Positions 47,117 through 55,758 of a stretch of DNA of 64,000 nt are shown piece after piece. The notes beneath the pieces were generated by a model that had not been told where the DNA came from, ran no database searches, and saw only the letters and a list, made by a program, of their open reading frames with translations. Made by a program: the position numbers and the translations under genes. The stretch lies in contig NZ_AUWY01000118.1 of assembly GCF_000447205.1 (NCBI RefSeq), forward strand, positions 62,001 through 126,000, in the 5' to 3' direction. The stretch comes from Sphingobium ummariense RL-3. GTDB lineage: Bacteria > Pseudomonadota > Alphaproteobacteria > Sphingomonadales > Sphingomonadaceae. Position 1 is the first letter of the stretch; every line of letters starts with the position of its first letter.

Positions 47117-48301
47117 ATGGGCAAGGCGCACGCCAAGAAGGGCCGCTCGCTCTGGTGGGTAGTGCATAGCTGGATCGGGCTCAAGCTCTCCATCTTCCTG
47201 ACCTTCATCCTCGCGACCGGTACGCTCGCGGTCTTCGCCCATGAGATCGACTGGCTGGTGACGCCCTCCATGCGGGTATCGCCGCGCCCGGAGCCGATCG
47301 CCTCCTGGGGCGCCTTGGCGGACGCGGTGACGCGCGCAGCGCCGCAGGCGCGGCTTCAGACGCTCTACGCACCCATCGATCCGTGGTTCGCGGCCGAAGC
47401 ATGGGTCAGCCTTGGCAAGGGTGCGCCGGAGCGGATCTTTGTCGATCCCTGGACGGCAGAGGTGACCGGCCGGCATGGGTGGGCCAATGTCCACCGCTTC
47501 CTGCGGCAGGTGCATCGCCATCTCATGTTGCCGACGAAGATCGGCATTCCGCTTGTGTCTTCACTGGCTCTGTTGCTGATGCTGTCGCTGATATCCGGAA
47601 TCGTCACGTACAAGAAATGGTGGCGCGGCTTCTTTCGCGCACCGCGCGGTGGTGACACTCGTCGCCTGACCGGCGACCTGCATCGCCTGATCGGCTTGTG
47701 GAGTCTCTGGTTCGTTGCGCTCATCGCGCTGACAGGCGTTTGGTATCTGGTGGAAACGTTGGGCGGGAACGCGCAAGTGCCGGAATTGCCGCAGGTTGCC
47801 GCCGGTACTCCCCCGGTCGGTGCCCGGCTGGATCGCCTCGTGGCGATCGCCCGACGATCAGACCCGAAGCTCGACATTCGGGAAATCCGCTTCACGCCGG
47901 AGCATGGCGTCATACTCCTGGGGCAGTCGTCTGCCTGGCTTGTGCGCGATCGCGCCAATGGCGCCGCGATCGATCCGGCAACCCAGAGGGTGATTGCCCG
48001 ACTGGATGGGCGCAATCTCAGTGTCCATCAGCGCCTTTCCGAAATGGCCGACCCGCTGCACTTCGGCACGTTCGGCGGGCTTTGGACGAAGGTAATCTGG
48101 TTCCTCTTCGGCGCGGCGCTCACCGCCATGGCAGTGACTGGCACCGTGATCTACGCGACCCGGTTGACAAAGATCGCTCGGCTGGATGCAAATGGCTGGA
48201 AGCTAGCTTGGCGCGGCATGGGGATATGGGCCTATATCGGCATTGCGCTCGTCCTGATGGCTCTGGCGCTCACGCCAGGCGCTATCGGCGGTGCGAGTTG
48301 A
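47117..48301 (+). CDS. PepSY-associated transmembrane protein (iron-uptake type)
   Basis: A 394-residue protein of the PepSY_TM family. It begins LWWVVHSWIGLKLSIFLTFI with the first membrane helix and early His. A periplasmic PepSY region with VHRFLRQVHRHLMLP follows, then helix pairs near residues 150-170, 195-215, 325-345 and 370-392. His residues in helices (LHRLIGLWSLWFVALIALTG) suggest heme-like ligands. These proteins accompany siderophore receptors and are thought to reduce or release iron from ferric complexes. It forms a two-gene operon with the receptor. Confidence 0.88.
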   Translation: MGKAHAKKGRSLWWVVHSWIGLKLSIFLTFILATGTLAVFAHEIDWLVTPSMRVSPRPEPIASWGALADAVTRAAPQARLQTLYAPIDPWFAAEAWVSLGKGAPERIFVDPWTAEVTGRHGWANVHRFLRQVHRHLMLPTKIGIPLVSSLALLLMLSLISGIVTYKKWWRGFFRAPRGGDTRRLTGDLHRLIGLWSLWFVALIALTGVWYLVETLGGNAQVPELPQVAAGTPPVGARLDRLVAIARRSDPKLDIREIRFTPEHGVILLGQSSAWLVRDRANGAAIDPATQRVIARLDGRNLSVHQRLSEMADPLHFGTFGGLWTKVIWFLFGAALTAMAVTGTVIYATRLTKIARLDANGWKLAWRGMGIWAYIGIALVLMALALTPGAIGGAS

Positions 48302-48363
48302 GAATATCGACCCATGTCGAACACTCAACACCCAGTCTTCACTCCCCAATTCCGGACGGTCAG

Positions 48364-49398
48364 CTATTCTGCGATCCGACCGGACGACCGGCGCGGGATC
48401 AGGGTTGGAGCTACAAGCATCTTAGTCTGTTTGCCAGCCGCCAGTGGCATATCCAACAGCTCAAGTGCCGCTGCAGCAATTTGATCGAACGGCACCCGCA
48501 TCGTTGTCAGTGGCGTCGGCAGATGGCTGACAATCGGGATATCGTTGTAGCCGACCAGTGAGATGTCGCCGGGCACGGCAATTCCCATGTTGGTGAGCTT
48601 CGAGAGTGCACCGATGGCGGTATTGTCGTTCACCGCGAATATGGCGGTAGGCCGCTGGTCCAGAGCCATGATTGCCTCGGCGGCCTCGGCACCCGCCTCG
48701 ATGCTGAAACTGGATTCCACCACGAGCGATGGGTCGACCGAAATCGATGCTTCTTCCAACGCCTGCTTATAGCCAGCTAATCGATCGCGGCTACTCGATG
48801 CAAAGGAGGGACCGGCGATGATCGCGATCCGCCGGTGGCCGAGATCGATGAGGTGTCGGGTTGCGAGGTAGCCGCCCAGACGATCATCGCCGATCGCGGA
48901 CGGGCTATGTCCGTCCGTGCGCAGCGCCAGCACATGAGGCACCCCACGCTTTTCAAGCTTATCTGGCAGATCGTCACCGGTTCGCGCCGTGGCCAGGATC
49001 AAGCCATCGACCCCACGCTGGATCAACGTCTCGGCCGCGCGCTCATCGGCATCGATATTGTCATCGGTCGTTGCAACCAGCGCGATCCGCCCGCTCTTTG
49101 CGCAGGCCTTGGCAATCGCTTCATATAGCATCGCCATAACCGTGTCGGTCAGACGCGGGACGATCACGCCGATCGCCATCGTCTTACCCCGCCGCAGGCT
49201 CGAAGCGGAAATATCACGGATATAACCAAGATCTGCCGCCACCTGCCGCACCCGACGTGCGGTCTCGTTGTCAGAGTGGGGCAGCCGTTCGTCGAGAATG
49301 CGTGAAACCGTCGATTTCGATACGCCGGCTGCCGCGGCAACACTGTGCAGCGTGACCCGGCCGCCGCGTCCTTCCAAATCCCTGCCCATCAGCGCCAT
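48364..49398 (-). CDS. LacI-family transcriptional regulator
   Basis: A 344-residue protein. The helix-turn-helix is TLHSVAAAAGVSKSTVSRIL near residues 15-35, with a hinge-helix region around ADLGYIRDISASSLRRGKT. The periplasmic-binding-protein-like sensor begins AIGVIVPRLTDTVMAMLYEA and contains PTAIFAVNDNTAIGAL and VGYNDIPIVSHL. It is divergent from a DHDPS-family gene whose promoter holds a perfect palindrome at 49499-49510, the expected operator. The start may be 49398 or the ATG three codons later. It should repress the aldolase/MFS/porin genes until a sugar or sugar-acid ligand is present. Confidence 0.93.
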   Translation of the reverse strand: MALMGRDLEGRGGRVTLHSVAAAAGVSKSTVSRILDERLPHSDNETARRVRQVAADLGYIRDISASSLRRGKTMAIGVIVPRLTDTVMAMLYEAIAKACAKSGRIALVATTDDNIDADERAAETLIQRGVDGLILATARTGDDLPDKLEKRGVPHVLALRTDGHSPSAIGDDRLGGYLATRHLIDLGHRRIAIIAGPSFASSSRDRLAGYKQALEEASISVDPSLVVESSFSIEAGAEAAEAIMALDQRPTAIFAVNDNTAIGALSKLTNMGIAVPGDISLVGYNDIPIVSHLPTPLTTMRVPFDQIAAAALELLDMPLAAGKQTKMLVAPTLIPRRSSGRIAE

Positions 49399-49468
49399 TT
49401 CCCTTCAATCTTACCTGCTCTCTTCATCGCGCCGATAGCCCGCTTTGTATCTTGCCGCAAAATCCGCC

Positions 49469-49510
49469 TTGACACCAGCGATGATTCGAAACGATAACGG
49501 GAACGTTCCC
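49469..49510 (+). promoter_or_regulatory. sigma70-type promoter with LacI-type operator
   Basis: TTGACA (49469-49474) and GATAAC (49493-49498) are spaced by 18 bp. The perfect 12-bp palindrome GGGAACGTTCCC (49499-49510) begins right after the -10, over the transcription start. The aldolase ATG is 27 bp further on, with AGGAGAG before it. The central CG and dyad are typical LacI-family sites, and the divergent LacI gene makes the pairing natural. Confidence 0.85.
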
Positions 49511-49537
49511 ATCAACGTTTTCATATAGGAGAGTTTC

Positions 49538-50500
49538 ATGAGCCTTTACGATCCTGCGCCCAACAAGCGTCCTGCCCCCGCCAATGTCATCGACCTGCGC
49601 GGCCTCAATCCTGCGCCCGTCACTGTGTTTGACAGCGAAGGCAAGGTTGACTGGGCCGCTAATGCTGACCTCGCCAAATGGCTGGCCGGTAAGGAGGGCG
49701 TGAAGAGCCTCGTGATTCTGGGGCATGCCGGTGAAGGCACCTTCCTCACCACCGAAGAGCAGGTCCGCCTGATCGAAGTCTATGTCGAAGCGCTGGACGG
49801 CAATATCCCGGTCATCGCCGGCATCACCGGTGAAGGCACCGAGGTCGCCGCCAAGGAAGCCAAGCGCGCGGCCGACGCCGGCGCGATCGGCGCGCTGGTT
49901 TATCCCTCGCATGGCTGGCTGCGCTTTGGCTATCAGGACGGTGCCCCGCAGGATCGCTACAAGGCGATCTACGAGGAATCGGGCCTACAGTGCATCCTGT
50001 TTCAATATCCCGACGCCACCAAGGCGACCTACAACCTCAAGACCCAGCTTGAAATCGCCGCGCAGCCGGGCGTCGTCGCTACTAAGAATGGCGTGCGCAA
50101 CATGAAGCGCTGGGACACGGAAATCCCCGTTCTGCGCAAGGAATTCCCGGACCTGCAGATACTGACCTGCCATGACGAATATCTGCTGCACACCATGTTC
50201 GACGTCGACGGCGCGCTGGTCGGCTATGGCAATATCGCTCCCGAACTGCTTTTCGCGCTGATCCAAGCCGGCAAGGCCAAGGACTACGCCAAGGCCCGCG
50301 CCATCCATGATCAGCTGCTGCCGGTGACGAAGAATGTCTATCACCGTGGCTCGCATATGGAGGGCACCGTCGCTCTCAAGATCGCGCTGCGCGCTCGTGG
50401 CGTACTGAAGGACGCCACTGTGCGCTCCCCGCTGATCGACCTGTCGAGTCAAGCCGAACAGGAAATCGAAGCTGCGATGAAGGAAGCCGGCATCGTCTGA
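49538..50500 (+). CDS. dihydrodipicolinate synthase (DHDPS/NAL) family aldolase or dehydratase
   Basis: A 320-residue TIM-barrel protein of the class I aldolase type. GHAGEGTFLTTEEQVRLIEV is the substrate-binding 'G-(x)-G-E-xxxLTxEE' loop, CILFQYPDAT holds the conserved Tyr, and GVVATKNGVRNM the Schiff-base Lys. Family members act on 2-keto-3-deoxy sugar acids, 5-dehydro-4-deoxyglucarate, N-acetylneuraminate or aspartate semialdehyde. The LacI/MFS/porin neighbourhood points to a carbohydrate-derived acid rather than lysine synthesis. It is the first gene behind the operator. Confidence 0.88.
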   Translation: MSLYDPAPNKRPAPANVIDLRGLNPAPVTVFDSEGKVDWAANADLAKWLAGKEGVKSLVILGHAGEGTFLTTEEQVRLIEVYVEALDGNIPVIAGITGEGTEVAAKEAKRAADAGAIGALVYPSHGWLRFGYQDGAPQDRYKAIYEESGLQCILFQYPDATKATYNLKTQLEIAAQPGVVATKNGVRNMKRWDTEIPVLRKEFPDLQILTCHDEYLLHTMFDVDGALVGYGNIAPELLFALIQAGKAKDYAKARAIHDQLLPVTKNVYHRGSHMEGTVALKIALRARGVLKDATVRSPLIDLSSQAEQEIEAAMKEAGIV

Positions 50501-50697
50501 CACTGTCGCTGGACGCCTTTTCGGTCCGGGGCGGACCGACTGAAATGGAAGGAAGTTGATCTGCCCCGGCGGAAAGGCCCTGACACGGCATAGGCGGTTC
50601 CTGCTTTTGGGCAGGACAGCCTATCGCCATCGACCCAACAGAACAGACGCGCAGGCTTTCCAAGTCCCAGATAAGCGCGCAAATGGGAGAGGCTCAG

Positions 50698-52110
50698 ATG
50701 AATGCTTCGATTGCATCTACCATGACGGCCGACCGCGTCAACGCGACGGCCATTGCCAGCGACAGCGGTGCAGCGCTGATCGCGCGGCTTGAGCGCCTGC
50801 CGGTGACCCGCCCCGTGCTATGGGCACGAGGCTGCGTCGGCATGGCCACCTTTTTCGACGGATATACCACAATCGCGCTCGCCTATGCGATGCCGATCCT
50901 GGCTAAGGAATGGAGCCTCGCCCCGTCTATGACGGCGGCGATCATCTCTTCGGGCTATTTGGGGCAATTGATCGGCGCGATCTTCTTCGGTTGGCTGGCC
51001 GAACGGATCGGTCGCCTGCCGGTATTGGCCATCGCCATCGGCATCTTCGCGGCGATGAGTGCCGCGTGCATCTTCGCCTGGGGGCCACAGTCCCTTATCC
51101 TGTTCCGCTTCCTGCAAGGGATAGGCACGGGCGGTGAGGTTCCGGTCGCCAGCGCCTATGTCAATGAACTGTCCGGCGCAAAAAGGCGCGGACGTTTCTT
51201 CCTGCTTTACGAACTCCTGTTCCTGGTCGGCCTGACCGCCGCCGGTGCGATCGGCTATACCATGGTGCCCAGCCTTGGTTGGCAGTCCATGTTCATCGTC
51301 GGCATGGTGCCGGTGGCGCTGGTGATCCCGCTGCGTTTCTTCCTGTCGGAAAGCCCACGCTGGCTCATCAATCGCGGCCGCTTCGCCGAAGCCGACAAGG
51401 TGATCCGCCGGCTGGAGGATAGCGCCATTCGTTATGGCCAGGCGCTACCCGAACCCCGCGCGGCGACTGCCATTCTGGTTCAGGCAAAGCCGGCTGGGTC
51501 GATCCGCGAAATGTTCGGCCCGCTTTATGGCCCACGCACGCTGTTGCTCTGGGGCATGTGGTTTGGCGCCTATATGATCAATAATGGCCTGCTAACTTGG
51601 CTGCCAACCCTCTATCGAACGGTGTTCGACCTGCCGATCGATCAAGCCATCGGCTATGGTTTTGCCATGACCGGGGTGGCACTGATCGCATCTTTCATTT
51701 GCGCCCTGACGATTGACCGGGTCGGTCGCCGCCGCTGGTACACCGGCGCCCTGCTGTTCGCGGCCGTGCCGCTGACGGCGCTTTACCTGCTCGGCGCGTC
51801 AACACCGGTCATGGTCTTTGCCCTGGCGACGCCGGCCTTTGCGGCGCTCCAGACCGTTACCTATTCGCTCTACCTCTATTCCGGCGAGCTTTATCCGACT
51901 CGATTGCGCTCGGTGGGCGCTGGGTTAGGATCAGCATGGTTGCGGGCAGGATCGATTGCAGGTCCTTGGGTAATTGGACTTGTCATGTCGGGCGGTCCGA
52001 TCGCACCGGTCTTCCTTGCTTTTGCAGCGGTCGCGGTCCTGACCGGCTTTGCAGTGCTGTGCTGGGCGCCGGAAACCAGCGGCAAGTCTTTGGAAGAACT
52101 CTCTCCCTGA
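50698..52110 (+). CDS. MFS transporter, sugar/organic-acid porter type
   Basis: A 470-residue protein using the ATG at 50698, which has GGGAGAGG 5 bp upstream (an ATG at 50683 has none). It has twelve predicted helices. GWLAERIGRLPVLAIAIGIF is the loop 2-3 signature, RFLQGIGTGGEVPVASAYVN the helix 4 motif, and ESPRWLINRGRFAEADKVIR the sugar-porter-like segment after helix 6, with DRVGRRRW near helix 9. It resembles the sugar porter and aromatic-acid/H+ symporter branches. It follows the aldolase by 197 bp and would import the substrate of that module. Confidence 0.9.
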   Translation: MNASIASTMTADRVNATAIASDSGAALIARLERLPVTRPVLWARGCVGMATFFDGYTTIALAYAMPILAKEWSLAPSMTAAIISSGYLGQLIGAIFFGWLAERIGRLPVLAIAIGIFAAMSAACIFAWGPQSLILFRFLQGIGTGGEVPVASAYVNELSGAKRRGRFFLLYELLFLVGLTAAGAIGYTMVPSLGWQSMFIVGMVPVALVIPLRFFLSESPRWLINRGRFAEADKVIRRLEDSAIRYGQALPEPRAATAILVQAKPAGSIREMFGPLYGPRTLLLWGMWFGAYMINNGLLTWLPTLYRTVFDLPIDQAIGYGFAMTGVALIASFICALTIDRVGRRRWYTGALLFAAVPLTALYLLGASTPVMVFALATPAFAALQTVTYSLYLYSGELYPTRLRSVGAGLGSAWLRAGSIAGPWVIGLVMSGGPIAPVFLAFAAVAVLTGFAVLCWAPETSGKSLEELSP

Positions 52111-52212
52111 GCCCTTCCTCCTCGCCGCCTGCGCCCTGACCCGCCGGCGGCCCTTTTCCCGTCATATTCGGGCACGCGCACGCAGAATGCCGGCCCGATG
52201 AGAGGATGATCC

Positions 52213-53676
52213 ATGACCTATAGGTTCCTGGCATGCGCCGTTGCGACGCTGCCCTTCACACCCCTGTCTTGCGCCCATGCCCAGACCGCCAACATTACGG
52301 CCGATCGGCAGGCAGTGGAGGGGAATATACTGCCTCCGCACGTCGTGACTACAATCGCATCGGCCAATTATCCCAAGCCGCAGGTCCAGTTTTCGCAAGT
52401 CCCGCTACCCGAAGGAAAGACGCTCATCGGGCCGCTTGCCCCGCTCAGTCGTTTACTTGCCGACAAGGGTATCTATCTTCGTTTCCTGGCGGTCGACGAA
52501 TTTGCCGGCAGCGTCAGCGGTGGACAGGGGCGCGGCGTCGGCAACTCCTATGCCCTGCCATTCGGCGCCGATCTCGACCTCGATCGGATGATCGGCCTCA
52601 AGGGCAGCTTTATCCATGTGTCGATGAACGTCTCGAAGGGCACATCGCTGTCCGCAGATCATGCCGGCAACGCGATCAGCTTCCAGACGCGATACAAAGC
52701 TTTCCAGAATTTGCGGCTCGCGGCGCTCGCGATCGAGCAGAATCTGTTCGACGGCAAGCTCAACATTTCAGGCGGGCGCGTGTCGCCGCTGACCTATTTC
52801 AATCAGTCCAACATCTATTGCACCTTCCAGACTAACTCGGTCTGCTTCAACCCGGCGGTCGTGCCGATCCAGGATCGGGCACTCGGTTTCTTTCCCTACG
52901 GAACTTGGGGCGGCCGGATAAAGCTGGCGCCGACCAAGGGTTTCTATTTCCAGGCAGGGCTGTTCGAAGCCAATCCCTCGCTCAATTCAACCAATGGGTT
53001 CGATTGGTCGACCCACGCATCGACCGGACATCAGACCGCGGTGGAACTGGGCTTCCAGTCATCTTCGCCCAAGGCACGTAGGCCGTGGCATCTGCGCATT
53101 GGCGGCTATCACAATACATCGGACGTCACCGATCCCTACCTCGACAGCGATCATCAACCGCGCCTTGCGACCGGGGGCACGCCACTCCAGCATGATGGTC
53201 AGGCTGGCTGGTACGTCATGGGCGACGCTGTCACAGGCCACCTCCATGACGACGTCAAGCGGCCGGTGACGGTATTTGGCGGACTGATCGGTTCGACGGA
53301 AAACTATGTCCCGTTCAAGGAGCAGGCGATCGCCGGCGTCATCCTCACCGGCCCGCTCGCCGTACGCCCGCGCGATACGCTGGGCCTCGTAGGCAGCTAT
53401 ATCCGGATCAGCGACCGGCAGGTCAATTATCTCCAGGCGTCCCGCATTGCAGCCGGGGGCACCGACCGTGTCCACCGGGGAGAAGCGATCTTCGAACTCA
53501 ACTATGGCATGGCGGTCGGCCGCAATGTGCGGATCAGCCCCAATATCCAATATGTCGTCAATCCCGACAATTTCCTGCAGCCGCGCGCCAGGAAGCAGTC
53601 AGGCGACATATTGGCCTTCGGTCTGCGCATCTCAGTGGATATTGCGGGCTTGCTAGGCATGCCGGCAATGAAGTGA
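52213..53676 (+). CDS. carbohydrate porin, OprB family
   Basis: A 487-residue outer-membrane protein. A signal peptide ends SCAHAQ. The OprB order is visible from LADKGIYLRFLAVDEFAGSV through FGADLDLDRMIGLKGSFIHV, PLTYFNQSNIYCTFQTNSVC, and LGFFPYGTWGGRIKLAPTKG with FYFQAGLFEANPSL. The C-terminal strand ends GLRISVDIAGLLGMPAMK. OprB-type porins let sugars diffuse through the outer membrane, completing a transport/catabolic set with the MFS carrier and aldolase. It lies 102 bp after the MFS gene. Confidence 0.88.
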   Translation: MTYRFLACAVATLPFTPLSCAHAQTANITADRQAVEGNILPPHVVTTIASANYPKPQVQFSQVPLPEGKTLIGPLAPLSRLLADKGIYLRFLAVDEFAGSVSGGQGRGVGNSYALPFGADLDLDRMIGLKGSFIHVSMNVSKGTSLSADHAGNAISFQTRYKAFQNLRLAALAIEQNLFDGKLNISGGRVSPLTYFNQSNIYCTFQTNSVCFNPAVVPIQDRALGFFPYGTWGGRIKLAPTKGFYFQAGLFEANPSLNSTNGFDWSTHASTGHQTAVELGFQSSSPKARRPWHLRIGGYHNTSDVTDPYLDSDHQPRLATGGTPLQHDGQAGWYVMGDAVTGHLHDDVKRPVTVFGGLIGSTENYVPFKEQAIAGVILTGPLAVRPRDTLGLVGSYIRISDRQVNYLQASRIAAGGTDRVHRGEAIFELNYGMAVGRNVRISPNIQYVVNPDNFLQPRARKQSGDILAFGLRISVDIAGLLGMPAMK

Positions 53677-53954
53677 CGACCCTTGTCGGACTCTCAGCAG
53701 CTAATTTTCACTCCCCAAGTGCGGAAGGTCCGCTTTCTCGGCGGCTGTCGACCAATTGCAGTCATAGCCCCCGTCAGCTGTCCAACTCGAAGGTGGCCGC
53801 TCGCTCCCTTTGGCTTCGAAGGATTGAAGCGGGCGAGATCCAGAAATTCAAGGGGCTATATGCTCTTAGGCAAAGTCGGAGCAAAGGGGGCATGCATTGG
53901 AGGCTATGTGCTGACGGTCTGGAACTGTGTTCCCGTTCAGTCATTGCTCGACCC
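53677..53954 (+). other. intergenic region with a short GC hairpin
   Basis: The 278 bp between the porin and the ExoD-like gene are open in two plus-strand frames but encode nothing recognisable. At 53721-53733 GCGGA-AGG-TCCGC forms a 5-bp hairpin followed by TTTC, a weak terminator candidate. The segment TTCACTCCCCAA just before it also occurs near 48334, downstream of the PepSY gene, so it may belong to a small dispersed repeat. Confidence 0.45.
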
Positions 53955-54569
53955 ATGGTGAATGAGGTCAAGAGCGTCGACGACATTCTCGATCGCATCG
54001 AGGATATCGCAAGGAGTGAGGAAAAGGTCCGCCTCGACCGGATTGTCGAGGCGCTTGGCAACAGAAGCTACGGCCCGTTTCTGCTGATCCCGGCTCTCAT
54101 CGACATATCGCCAGTTGGCGGCATTCCAGGCCTGCCCACTGCGCTTGCAACCGTGATCGTCCTTGTGGCTGCCCAAATCATGTTCGGGCGAAAGCATCTC
54201 TGGCTACCTCGCTTCCTGTCCAAGCGCGGCTTGTCGGTAGAGAAGGCCTGCAAGGCGACGCACAAGCTTCGCGGCGTAGCCCGTTTCCTCGACCGTTGGT
54301 TTCACGGACGATATATAAGTCTGACCCAAGGCATATTCGTGAAACTGGCAGCGGCTTGTTGCATCATTCTTGCGCTGACGGTGCCTCCGCTCGAGCTCCT
54401 GCCGTTTGCGACCACGGTTCCGATGGCCGCGATTGCTGCCTTCGGGCTTGCGCTATTGGTGCGCGACGGCTTGCTGATGATCATCGCCATGCTGCTGGCG
54501 GCCGCAGCACTTGCTCTCGGCGTGGGTCTGCTGGGGGGTGTCGGCAGCTCGCGCCAGCCCGCCAGTTGA
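53955..54569 (+). CDS. exopolysaccharide synthesis ExoD-like membrane protein
   Basis: A 204-residue protein taken from the ATG at 53955. The open frame extends to the porin stop, but that leader is unlike the family. ExoD features are the N-terminal helix pair (DILDRIEDIARSEEKVRLDR), RSYGPFLLIPALIDISPVGG with IPGLPTALA, and the hydrophobic C-terminal segments around 130-155, 160-175 and 180-200. ExoD was named for exopolysaccharide and alkali-tolerance phenotypes in rhizobia; its molecular role is unknown. It is monocistronic as far as I can see and converges with the antiporter gene. Confidence 0.85.
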   Translation: MVNEVKSVDDILDRIEDIARSEEKVRLDRIVEALGNRSYGPFLLIPALIDISPVGGIPGLPTALATVIVLVAAQIMFGRKHLWLPRFLSKRGLSVEKACKATHKLRGVARFLDRWFHGRYISLTQGIFVKLAAACCIILALTVPPLELLPFATTVPMAAIAAFGLALLVRDGLLMIIAMLLAAAALALGVGLLGGVGSSRQPAS

Positions 54570-54635
54570 CGTTCGGAGACGTTCCATGGCGGAAGCCGCA
54601 CACACTTGTCGCGGTGTTCAGGCCACACGCGTTCG

Positions 54636-55664
54636 CTAAACCGTGGCCATCGTCCCGATACCCAGGATGAAGATGACGAGTGCGGCGACGGCATCATACC
54701 CCATGCGGAGCACCGTTCGATCGCGTCGCTCCAGCAACCCAATTACAAACGCGCCGGTCATCATGAGCGCCACGAGCGCACCCAGTACCTCGAAGATCCC
54801 GGCCGTCGCCAGCACCGGTTCGCCGGGGCTGAGCAGATCGACGACGAGCAGCAGCGCAACGTTGAACAAATTGGTGCCGAAAATATCGCCCACTGCGAGC
54901 TCATATCGCTCGGTTCGCACCGCCGCAGTGACCGAACTCAGTTCGGGAAGGGACGTGGCGAAAGCAACCAGCAGAAATCCGACCATCCCCGAAGACATGC
55001 CTATCTTACCCGCGATACCGTCAGCAGATAGGGATAGCAGCGCGCCAGCGGTCAGAATCAGAGCGCCAAGCAATGCCAGGCCGAGCAGCAAGCGACCTGT
55101 CGAACGCGGATCGGGGTCACTCTCCTTCGATCCGGTCTCATCGTCTTCGGTGCGTCGCCACACATCGCGATGCTCGAAGCCGGACGAAATCCGCATTGCG
55201 AACAGACAGGCCGCGGCCACCCCGACCGAACCAGCGCCTATGCCTGCGATTGCGTAGTCACCCCACAGCACCACAGCGGCTACCGCGCTGAGAAGCATCA
55301 TGCCGAGCACGCCCTGCATCAGCGTTCCTGGCTGTGCAGCGGCCCGCGTCAGCGCGTCGCGCCCGAACACCACATCCGCTAGCACCAGCAGCAGCACGTT
55401 CACCGCCGCGCTGCCGAGCAGATTATTGACCGCGAGCGTCGCATCGCCGCTCAAGGAAGCGGTGCTCACCGCGGCGAGCTCCGGCAGCGACGTGATGCCG
55501 CCCAGGAGCAGCATGCCCGCAAATGCCTGTCCCAATTCGAAGCGTCGGGCGACCTCATCGACATGCGCCGTCAGCCGCGTTCCCGCCCACCATACGATGA
55601 CGGCGGCGATGGCGAAGAGTGCAGCGAGCGCGGGGAGCGGCAGGCTGGCGGCGGTCTCTGTCAT
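54636..55664 (-). CDS. Na+/Ca2+ exchanger-family cation antiporter
   Basis: A 342-residue membrane protein made of two inverted repeats of about five helices each. The paired alpha motifs are MLLLGGITSLPELAAVSTA followed by GDATLAVNNLLGSAAVN, and FATSLPELSSVTAAV followed by ELAVGDIFGTNLFN. The acidic residues in these 'TSLPE' motifs bind the cations. A soluble acidic loop (about residues 160-190, EDDETGSKESDPDP) separates the halves. It would exchange Ca2+ or another cation for Na+/H+ across the inner membrane. Confidence 0.92.
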   Translation of the reverse strand: MTETAASLPLPALAALFAIAAVIVWWAGTRLTAHVDEVARRFELGQAFAGMLLLGGITSLPELAAVSTASLSGDATLAVNNLLGSAAVNVLLLVLADVVFGRDALTRAAAQPGTLMQGVLGMMLLSAVAAVVLWGDYAIAGIGAGSVGVAAACLFAMRISSGFEHRDVWRRTEDDETGSKESDPDPRSTGRLLLGLALLGALILTAGALLSLSADGIAGKIGMSSGMVGFLLVAFATSLPELSSVTAAVRTERYELAVGDIFGTNLFNVALLLVVDLLSPGEPVLATAGIFEVLGALVALMMTGAFVIGLLERRDRTVLRMGYDAVAALVIFILGIGTMATV

Positions 55665-55758
55665 CGATTTTCTCCAAACAGATGAGGGATCAACGCCGTC
55701 AAAGCCGGTCCGTCACCGTGCTCCGCAGCAACGCCCGTTCTTGAAGGAACTGGCTGCT

